Origin: Escherichia ruysiae
GTDB lineage: Bacteria; Pseudomonadota; Gammaproteobacteria; Enterobacterales; Enterobacteriaceae
Assembly: GCF_902498915.1 (NCBI RefSeq)
Contig: NZ_CABVLQ010000001.1
Strand: one strand, 5' to 3'
DNA: 64,000 nucleotides
Position 1 is the stretch's first letter; each line of letters starts with the position of its first letter. Positions 58,301 to 64,000 of the stretch are shown one piece after another. The position numbers and the translations under genes were made by a program. Under the pieces are notes generated by a model. It made no database searches and was not told the origin of the DNA. It was given only the letters and a program-made list of their open reading frames with translations.

Positions 58301-58930
58301 TTATAATATATTTGGCCAGGGGTTTTTTTCAGCTAAATACCGCGTTGAAGAAAGCCGGCAAATAATTAACACCTTGTCACCTTTATTAAAAAAATCACCT
58401 TCTTCAGGTTCCAGTAATAAATAGTGTGTTTGACCGAATTGATCGGTGAGTTTTCCTTCACAGGGGTGACCTGAAGTTGCCTGATGACCGGTAATTAATG
58501 CCATGCAGCCAATATATTCTTCTTCGGTAATAGCAGAGCTATGGTCACGTGGAACCCAGGGGGCAATTATCTTGCCGGTATAATGCACCATGATAATGGT
58601 GAGCAGTAAACTGACTGGAACAACGAACAGATTCGAGAGTGGGGCTTGCCAGAGCAAGATGCAGGTGTGCTGTAGCAAAACGCCAAGCAGTCCAAAGAAA
58701 CCGGCTAACAGGCAGAGGACGACGAGGGCTGGCAGCCTTCCGATATTGAGATAATGAAACGCTTGACTAATATTACCTGTGGTTATGGAATCGTAATGAT
58801 CAAGATGTGCATCAAGAGCGCCAGAGAGCATATGGCCACAGATAATGGCAATAATTTCCAACAGACCGATTAATAGTACAAAGGAAATAGCGAAAAGATA
58901 AGGTGCGTTATAGTCGGCAAATAAAATCAT
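58301..58930 (-). CDS. yqiJ: NfeD-like membrane protein YqiJ
   Basis: A 209-residue protein with about four hydrophobic segments and a C-terminal OB-fold-like cytoplasmic domain (about 150-209), typical of the partners encoded next to flotillins. It is the upstream gene of yqiJK, and its product is likely to work with YqiK in the membrane. Confidence 0.92.
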   Translation of the reverse strand: MILFADYNAPYLFAISFVLLIGLLEIIAIICGHMLSGALDAHLDHYDSITTGNISQAFHYLNIGRLPALVVLCLLAGFFGLLGVLLQHTCILLWQAPLSNLFVVPVSLLLTIIMVHYTGKIIAPWVPRDHSSAITEEEYIGCMALITGHQATSGHPCEGKLTDQFGQTHYLLLEPEEGDFFNKGDKVLIICRLSSTRYLAEKNPWPNIL

Positions 58931-59196
58931 CAGTCACTCCATCGTCCATTCAGTGACGCATTGTTTATTATGGTATGGTTTCCTTGCTTACATTTGCTCT
59001 GACTAATAATAACATATGTTAGTGAGTTCTTAAAAGGAGAAGTCCTTTAATGTTATTTTTTATTTTTAGAAAAAGTGTGATCCTAAACAATATATTTACG
59101 CACGTTATGTTTAAAGGCACTACACTGATTAGGGAATACTGAAATCAGAAAAAGCATATAGCCTTAAAAGGTATGCGATAACCGGAGGATGTGCTT

Positions 59197-59397
59197 ATGG
59201 ATCATAGTCTTAATTCTTTAAATAATTTCGATTTCCTGGCGCGTAGTTTTGCCAGAATGCATTCTGAAGGCCGCCCGGTCGATATTCTGGCCGTCACCGG
59301 TAATATGGATGAAGAACATCGGACCTGGTTTTGCGCCCGCTATGCCTGGTATTGCCAGCGGATGACACAGTCAAAAGAACTGGAATTAGAACATTGA
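59197..59397 (+). CDS. glgS: Surface composition regulator GlgS (ScoR)
   Basis: GlgS (66 residues) is a small helical protein, first linked to glycogen and later shown to affect flagella, fimbriae and exopolysaccharide. GGAGG lies eight bases before the ATG used; an in-frame start at 59191 is too close to that site. In E. coli it depends on sigma-S and CRP. The 266-base upstream gap is AT-rich and shared with yqiJ. Confidence 0.94.
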   Translation: MDHSLNSLNNFDFLARSFARMHSEGRPVDILAVTGNMDEEHRTWFCARYAWYCQRMTQSKELELEH

Positions 59398-59401
59398 TAT
59401 T

Positions 59402-59424
59402 ACGGGCCATTTGGCCCGTTTTTG
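59402..59424 (+). terminator. glgS terminator
   Basis: ACGGGCCA and TGGCCCGT arms with a TT loop, then TTTT, seven bases after the glgS stop. Confidence 0.8.
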
Positions 59425-59431
59425 TGTTGCT

Positions 59432-59731
59432 TTATTCTGCTTTATCAACGGGTGGGATAGCTGGAGGAGACTGAACTTCTGCTACCGGGTTATTGCGCGC
59501 TTCCAATTCACTGATGCGCTGTTCCAGTAACGCCAGTTTCTCACGGGTCCGTAACAGAACCTGCGTCTGAACGTCGAATTCTTCACGGCTCACAAGATCG
59601 AGACGCGTCAGCTGCGCCTGGAGGGTTTGGCGGATTTTTTTCTCCACATCTTCCCCGAACTCCCTGATTCCTTTAGGCATTGATTCGTGAACCTGGCGAG
59701 CGATTTGCTCAATTTTTTTCGGGTCAATCAT
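59432..59731 (-). CDS. ubiK: Ubiquinone biosynthesis accessory factor UbiK (YqiC)
   Basis: UbiK (99 residues here) is a small coiled-coil protein of the BMFP family that assists aerobic ubiquinone synthesis, working with UbiJ. MIDPKKIEQIARQVHESMPKG at the start and the C-terminal coiled coil (RTREKLALLEQRISELEARN) are typical. I use the start at 59731, preceded by AGGGAAA; the frame opens upstream to 59791 without a good site. Confidence 0.94.
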   Translation of the reverse strand: MIDPKKIEQIARQVHESMPKGIREFGEDVEKKIRQTLQAQLTRLDLVSREEFDVQTQVLLRTREKLALLEQRISELEARNNPVAEVQSPPAIPPVDKAE

Positions 59732-59860
59732 TGTAGTTTCCCTGTACTGATAGGTGTTAAGTGCCATTGTAGTGCGATAAGGGTAAGGCATAAACCAGAA
59801 TTATGTGAACCTATGCGTTGCCGCCGCTAATCATTAGCGTTATAGTGAATCCGCTTATTC

Positions 59861-60022
59861 TCAGGGCGGGGCGAAATTCCCCACCGGCGGTAAATCAACG
59901 TATGAACATTGCTTATGAACATAGTTGAAAGCCCGCGAGCGCTTTGGGTGCAAACTCAAAGGACAGCAGATCCGGTGTAATTCCGGGGCCGACGGTTAAA
60001 GTCCGGATGGGAGAGAGTAACG
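59861..60022 (+). ncRNA. sroG: FMN riboswitch (RFN element, sroG)
   Basis: The conserved RFN order is present: CAGGGCGGGGCGAAATTCCC, CACCGGCGGTAAATC, the AGCCCGCGAGCGC block, CAGCAGATCCGGTG, GGCCGACGGTTAAAGTCCGG and ATGGGAGAGAG. It lies about 100 bases before ribB. On binding FMN it reduces ribB expression by terminating and/or sequestering the ribosome site. A CGCTCACG and TTTT segment downstream forms the expression platform. Confidence 0.93.
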
Positions 60023-60125
60023 ATTCTGTCGGGCATGGACCCGCTCACGTTATTTTGGCTATAAGCCGCCACTCCTAAGACTGCCCTGATTCTGGTAACC
60101 ATAATTTTAGTGAGGTTTTTTTACC

Positions 60126-60779
60126 ATGAATCAGACGCTACTTTCCTCTTTTGGTACGCCTTTCGAACGTGTTGAAAATGCACTGGCTGCGCTGCGTGAA
60201 GGACGCGGTGTAATGGTGCTTGATGATGAAGACCGTGAAAACGAAGGCGATATGATCTTCCCGGCAGAAACGATGACCGTTGAGCAGATGGCGCTGACCA
60301 TTCGCCACGGTAGCGGTATTGTTTGCCTGTGTATCACCGAAGATCGTCGTAAACAGCTTGATCTGCCGATGATGGTGGAAAATAACACCAGTGCCTATGG
60401 CACCGGTTTTACCGTGACCATTGAAGCTGCTGAAGGTGTGACTACCGGTGTTTCTGCCGCTGATCGTATTACAACCGTTCGTGCTGCTATTGCCGATGGC
60501 GCGAAACCGTCAGATCTGAATCGTCCGGGCCACGTTTTCCCACTTCGCGCGCAGGCAGGTGGTGTACTGACTCGCGGTGGTCATACTGAAGCGACTATTG
60601 ATCTGATGACGCTGGCAGGCTTTAAACCGGCAGGTGTACTGTGTGAGTTGACGAATGATGATGGCACCATGGCGCGTGCGCCAGAGTGCATCGAGTTTGC
60701 GAATAAACACAATATGGCACTGGTTACCATCGAAGATTTGGTGGCTTATCGTCAGGCACATGAGCGTAAAGCCAGCTGA
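60126..60779 (+). CDS. ribB: 3,4-dihydroxy-2-butanone 4-phosphate synthase RibB
   Basis: RibB (217 residues) makes the four-carbon precursor for riboflavin from ribulose 5-phosphate. Key motifs are VLDDEDRENEGDMIFPAE (acidic metal-binding loop) and RPGHVFPLRAQAGGVLTRGGHTEA. Unlike the fused enzymes, it has no GTP cyclohydrolase domain. Controlled by the FMN riboswitch and followed by its own terminator. Confidence 0.98.
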   Translation: MNQTLLSSFGTPFERVENALAALREGRGVMVLDDEDRENEGDMIFPAETMTVEQMALTIRHGSGIVCLCITEDRRKQLDLPMMVENNTSAYGTGFTVTIEAAEGVTTGVSAADRITTVRAAIADGAKPSDLNRPGHVFPLRAQAGGVLTRGGHTEATIDLMTLAGFKPAGVLCELTNDDGTMARAPECIEFANKHNMALVTIEDLVAYRQAHERKAS

Positions 60780-60811
60780 AAATCGCTGCTTAATTTACCG
60801 CGTTAATCAAG

Positions 60812-60843
60812 AAACCGAAGTTGTTGCTGGCTTCGGTTTTTAT
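60812..60843 (+). terminator. ribB terminator
   Basis: AAACCGAAG and CTTCGGTTT flank TTGTTGCTGG and are followed by TTTATTTT. Confidence 0.75.
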
Positions 60844-61042
60844 TTTGCCTTCATTATGCAATATGTTAATTCCGCTTCTCTTTCTATGAGAAAATTTCAT
60901 TAATATCAGGCAACCTTTTTCATTATGATCAAAATCATATAATTGTTTCGTTATTATGCGACCATATGAATATATCCGAAAAAGGATATGTGAAATTTAT
61001 GCGCCAAATGTTTAGTAATGTTAAATGTTAAGGGTAAAAAGG

Positions 61043-61213
61043 ATGTTTATCGCCTGGTACTGGATTGTATTGATTGCGCTGGCTGTGGTGGGTTATTTCC
61101 TGCATCTGAAACGTTATTGTCGGGCGTTCCGCCAGGACAGAGACGCACTGCTGGAAGCGCGGAACAAATACTTAAACAGTGCGAGAGAAGAGGCAGCAGA
61201 AAAGCTGGAATAG
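61043..61213 (+). CDS. Small single-pass membrane protein, function unknown
   Basis: I do not recognise this 56-residue protein by name. It starts MFIAWYWIVLIALAVVGYFL, a membrane segment, followed by a basic then charged helical tail (RYCRAFRQDRDALLEARNKY). The start at 61043 is supported by AGGG at 61031-61034; an in-frame ATG at 61025 has no ribosome site. An 11-base perfect hairpin follows it. The layout resembles other small inner-membrane proteins; existence as a gene is plausible, not proven. Confidence 0.6.
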   Translation: MFIAWYWIVLIALAVVGYFLHLKRYCRAFRQDRDALLEARNKYLNSAREEAAEKLE

Positions 61214-61231
61214 GGCTTTTGTGATGTTTGC

Positions 61232-61272
61232 AGATGTTGTCCATGCGCCGGACAACATCTGAAGCCGTTTTT
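61232..61272. terminator. Terminator between small ORF and zupT
   Basis: AGATGTTGTCC and GGACAACATCT are perfect 11-base arms around ATGCGCC, with TTTTT after eight bases on the plus strand; it overlaps the 3' end region of the convergent zupT. Confidence 0.6.
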
Positions 61273-62044
61273 AACCAATTCCTGCCGTTTGTAGCAGTAC
61301 TAAACTGAACCCCATCACTGACATTCCACATAGAACGCCATAGCTGGGGTTATTATTGGGATCAATTTCTTTAGCCAATGGCATTAATTCATCAACGGAA
61401 AGTGCGACCATAATACCTGCAACCGCCGCCATGATTGCTGCCATTACCACTGGAGAAATCATGCTACCGAGGATTAACCACGCCAGAACACCACCGAGAA
61501 TCTCTGCCAGTCCAGAAATCCCTGCCCACAGAATTGCGGTGCGTTTAGACCCCGTTGCCGCGTAAACCGGGCCTGCAACCGCCAGACCTTCAGGAATATT
61601 ATGCAACGCCACTGCCAGAGCGATACCAAAGCCCAGCTCCAGGTTACTGCTCGCTGTGACAAAGGTGGCAATCCCTTCCGGGAAGTTATGCAGGCTGATA
61701 CCCAGAGTGAGCAGAATAGCAGTGCGCTTGATTGATTTTGGTAGCGGCTGCACTGATTTTTGCATTAAATCCTGCGGGTGAGCATGTGGCAACATGCGGT
61801 CCAGGCCAAAATAGCCCAGCAAACCAACGATAAACATACCGTAGCCCAGCACAGGCGACATCCCTTCGGCGGCTAATGCGGCAGGAAGCATCTCCATTAA
61901 TGAGATGAGCAACATAATTCCCGCCGCAAATCCCAGCGAAAACGCCAGCAGTCGGTTTGAGGGTTTTTGTCCAAGAACGCCGAGAAACGCGCCAATAAAC
62001 GTGGCTGCCCCCGCCAGTATGGTCAGAATGAGAGGTACTGACAT
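61271..62044 (-). CDS. zupT: ZIP-family zinc (divalent metal) transporter ZupT
   Basis: ZupT (257 residues) imports zinc and also iron, manganese and cobalt. It has about eight membrane segments with the ZIP metal-site motifs SLHNFPEGIATF and HNIPEGLAVAG, plus VDELMPLAKE. The start at MSVPLI follows AAGGAG; the upstream in-frame start at 62086 does not. Divergent from ygiD, with a palindrome in between. Confidence 0.96.
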   Translation of the reverse strand: MSVPLILTILAGAATFIGAFLGVLGQKPSNRLLAFSLGFAAGIMLLISLMEMLPAALAAEGMSPVLGYGMFIVGLLGYFGLDRMLPHAHPQDLMQKSVQPLPKSIKRTAILLTLGISLHNFPEGIATFVTASSNLELGFGIALAVALHNIPEGLAVAGPVYAATGSKRTAILWAGISGLAEILGGVLAWLILGSMISPVVMAAIMAAVAGIMVALSVDELMPLAKEIDPNNNPSYGVLCGMSVMGFSLVLLQTAGIG

Positions 62045-62087
62045 CGACAACTCCTTATAATTCTTCAACTTCAGGTGGAGCTTCAAA

Positions 62088-62114
62088 ATAACTGATGATG
62101 ATCATCATGGTTAT
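62088..62114. promoter_or_regulatory. Palindrome between zupT and ygiD, possible operator
   Basis: A perfect 14-base core ATGATGATCATCAT (62095-62108) is flanked by ATAAC and GTTAT arms offset by one base. It lies 44-70 bases before zupT and about 46 before ygiD. The regulator is unknown. Confidence 0.45.
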
Positions 62115-62159
62115 CTGGGTTCTTCGCCCACCGAACAAGCGTATTGTGAGGATATCAAA

Positions 62160-62975
62160 ATGACACCTTCAATTAAGGATATCATCATGTCTTCAACGCG
62201 TATGCCAGCATTGTTTTTAGGTCACGGTAGCCCGATGAACGTGCTGGAAGATAATTTATATACCCAGGCCTGGCAGCGGCTAGGCGAGACATTGCCGCGC
62301 CCGAAAGCGATAGTCGCTATTTCTGCGCACTGGTTTACCCGTGGCACGGGAGTAACAGCAATGGAAACGCCACCGACAATTCATGACTTTGGCGGCTTTC
62401 CTCAGGCGTTATACGAAACGCATTATCCGGCTCCGGGTTCACCTGCTTTGGCACAGCGACTGGTCGAATTGCTGGCGCCAGTACCTGTTACCCTGGATAA
62501 AGAAGCCTGGGGTTTTGACCACGGTTCCTGGGGCGTGCTGATTAAGATGTATCCTGACGCTGACATCCCGCTGGTGCAGTTGAGTATCGATAGTACTAAA
62601 CCCGCCGCCTGGCATTTCGAAATGGGACGTAAGCTGGCGGCGCTGCGCGATGAAGGGATAATGTTAGTTGCCAGTGGCAACGTGGTGCATAACCTGCGCA
62701 CGGTGAAGTGGCATGGCGATAGTTCACCGTACCCGTGGGCGATGTCGTTCAATGAGTATGTGAAAGCGAATCTGACGTGGCAAGGGGCGGTTGAAGAGCA
62801 TCCACTAGTGAACTACCTCGACCATGAAGGTGGGGCGTTATCGAACCCAACACCGGAACACTTTCTGCCACTGTTGTATGTGTTAGGTGCGTGGGATGGT
62901 CAGGAGCCGGTGACTGTTCCGGTTGATGGTATAGAGATGGGCAGTTTAAGCATGTTGTCGGTGCAGGTAGGCTAA
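62160..62975 (+). CDS. ygiD: 4,5-DOPA extradiol dioxygenase-family protein YgiD
   Basis: YgiD (271 residues) belongs to the LigB/DODA class III extradiol dioxygenases; E. coli YgiD can open the ring of DOPA in vitro. Metal-binding and active-site histidines lie in FLGHGSPMN, SAHWFTRGTG, GFDHGSWG and GNVVHN. Two starts have ribosome sites: 62160 (GAGGA) and 62187 (AAGGA), the latter giving 262 residues; I keep the longer with reserve. Confidence 0.92.
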   Translation: MTPSIKDIIMSSTRMPALFLGHGSPMNVLEDNLYTQAWQRLGETLPRPKAIVAISAHWFTRGTGVTAMETPPTIHDFGGFPQALYETHYPAPGSPALAQRLVELLAPVPVTLDKEAWGFDHGSWGVLIKMYPDADIPLVQLSIDSTKPAAWHFEMGRKLAALRDEGIMLVASGNVVHNLRTVKWHGDSSPYPWAMSFNEYVKANLTWQGAVEEHPLVNYLDHEGGALSNPTPEHFLPLLYVLGAWDGQEPVTVPVDGIEMGSLSMLSVQVG

Positions 62976-62982
62976 AAGATGA

Positions 62983-63018
62983 GAAGAACCGAAGCCACAT
63001 TGCTGGCTTCGGTTCTCG
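62983..63018. terminator. Terminator between ygiD and dsbI
   Basis: GAACCGAAGCC and GGCTTCGGTTC are perfect 11-base arms around ACATTGCT between convergent genes. Confidence 0.75.
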
Positions 63019-63023
63019 TTACC

Positions 63024-63695
63024 TTACTTTTGCAGCAGCTTGAGTCCCCATGCGCCGCTCATCACTAGCAGCAGTAATAAACAGAGACCAAAAGCCAACA
63101 TACAGGCCTGTGCCATGTTCATAAAGTGCCACGGCGGTAGCAGATACCAGCCTTCAGATTGCTGATACATCTCTACAAACCACTGCTGCATACTACTCAG
63201 TGTGACGCCATCGGGAACGATTGGCGCGTCATAGCCACAATCTCCGGTCGGTTTGAACCAGTTTGGTGCCCACTGTGCAAGCGGCAGGTTAAAGGGGAAA
63301 GTGGGATCGGTAGAGCAACCCTGTACGCCAAACAGTGAATCGGGATCCGGGTTATGCACCGCATGGTGGATATCGTTCAGTTTGAGTGAAAACTTCAGTC
63401 CCATAATGCTGCCGTAAAATGCCATCACGCAGCCAATCAACTTAAGGACGATATTCTTCGGGTTGATCGCCGCAACCAATCCTCCAATAACCATTACAAA
63501 CATGGCGTAGCGAATGTAAACGCATTGTTCGCATGGTGCCATGTAGAGATAGATTTGGAAGAACGAGTGCGCGAGGATAATCAGCGCGCCCATCGCAGCG
63601 GCCATTAACAACCACAAAAAGCGTTGTTCCTGCCATTTGACCAGCGTGTTCACCGGTGATGTGCGTAGGTCTTTCCACATTCCCTTAATACCCAT
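63024..63695 (-). CDS. dsbI: DsbI: DsbB-type thiol:quinone oxidoreductase partner of DsbL
   Basis: DsbI (223 residues) reoxidises the periplasmic oxidase DsbL and passes electrons to quinone. Four or five membrane segments are visible, with one periplasmic CxxC (MAPCEQCVYIRY) and a second cysteine pair region (GVQGCSTDPTF and GDCGYDAP). The sequence matches the UPEC DsbI group rather than housekeeping DsbB. 14 bases downstream of dsbL. Absent from K-12. Confidence 0.93.
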   Translation of the reverse strand: MGIKGMWKDLRTSPVNTLVKWQEQRFLWLLMAAAMGALIILAHSFFQIYLYMAPCEQCVYIRYAMFVMVIGGLVAAINPKNIVLKLIGCVMAFYGSIMGLKFSLKLNDIHHAVHNPDPDSLFGVQGCSTDPTFPFNLPLAQWAPNWFKPTGDCGYDAPIVPDGVTLSSMQQWFVEMYQQSEGWYLLPPWHFMNMAQACMLAFGLCLLLLLVMSGAWGLKLLQK

Positions 63696-63709
63696 AGCCT
63701 GTTTCCCTG

Positions 63710-64000
63710 TTATTTGCTTGCTAACTCGCGGATAAGGTCTGCCATCGCATCAATGGATTTAATACTCTTGGTGTAGATCAAGTACTTACCATTAACGACA
63801 TAGGCCGGAACCCCCTGGATTTTGGCGACTTCATAAGAGGCTTTCCATTTTTCCAGTGTTTCTTGTACCGCTGGCTCTTTCAGTGCTGCTTCAAAATCCG
63901 CCTGGCTCATACCTGCGGCATCCAGACCGGTTTTGATAAAGGCAGCGGGATCTTTGCCGTCAGACCAGCGTTCTTTTTTGTCGTGATATGCCGCGTAGTA
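63710..64000 (-). CDS. dsbL: DsbL: DsbA-like periplasmic oxidase, N-terminus cut by window
   Basis: The frame runs open to the window edge, so the first part, with the signal peptide and the CxxC active site, is missing; about 96 residues are visible. They include the cis-proline loop GVPAYVVNGKYLI and the C-terminal helix of thioredoxin-fold DsbA proteins. DsbL specifically oxidises the arylsulfate sulfotransferase AssT, whose gene should lie just upstream, outside the window. Translationally close to dsbI. Confidence 0.92.
   Translation of the reverse strand, partial: YYAAYHDKKERWSDGKDPAAFIKTGLDAAGMSQADFEAALKEPAVQETLEKWKASYEVAKIQGVPAYVVNGKYLIYTKSIKSIDAMADLIRELASK

Overview
The window is chromosomal backbone of Escherichia coli, or an extremely close Escherichia. 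Gene order and protein sequences match the K-12 exuT to ygiD interval as I remember it, in reverse orientation, with only scattered residue differences. Two accessory segments at the ends are absent from K-12. At the left (1-5058) is a class 5 (CFA/I-type, alpha-) fimbrial operon next to exuT, where K-12 has exuR. At the right edge (63024-64000) is the dsbL-dsbI oxidase pair of the assT-dsbL-dsbI cluster, known from uropathogenic strains. Together they suggest an extraintestinal or otherwise non-K-12 lineage; the strain cannot be fixed from sequence alone.

Layout, left to right: fimbrial chaperone (5' end cut), major subunit, usher and tip adhesin; hexuronate use (exuT, divergent uxaC-uxaA); ygjV, sstT, and alx behind a Mn2+/pH-sensing RNA; ygjR, ygjQ, ygjP, rlmG; the higBA toxin-antitoxin pair; fadH; a probable sugar-use block (ygjK, ygjJ, ygjI) followed by the evolved beta-galactosidase genes ebgC, ebgA, ebgR; ygjH, patA, aer; the iron/nickel-responsive pair nfeR/nfeF; tRNA-Ile2 (ileX); mug; the macromolecular synthesis operon rpsU-dnaG-rpoD; tsaD; L-tartrate use (ttdR, ttdA-ttdB-ttdT); plsY, folB, uppP; cca, ygiM, ygiF, glnE, hldE; the ibsD/sibD type I toxin-antitoxin locus; yqiJ-yqiK; glgS; ubiK; the FMN riboswitch and ribB; a small membrane-protein ORF; zupT; ygiD; dsbI and partial dsbL.

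Regulatory DNA is well preserved. It includes a CRP site and an ExuR-type box between exuT and uxaC, a FadR-type box before fadH, EbgR-type palindromes before both ebgA and ygjH, NfeR boxes with a Fur box, a sigma-28 promoter before aer, HigA operators and two riboswitches. Interspersed repeats are plentiful: REP/BIME elements, including a three-unit tandem array at 33871-34137, and two copies of a roughly 105-bp paired boxC-like element about 36 kb apart in opposite orientation.

I see no insertion sequence, prophage, CRISPR array or rRNA. I did not find a convincingly new multigene system. The best leads are the fimbrial insertion, the second EbgR-type site upstream of ygjH, the small ORF at 61043, the palindrome between zupT and ygiD, the SD-containing hairpin between patA and aer, and the single (rather than double) ibs/sib unit.
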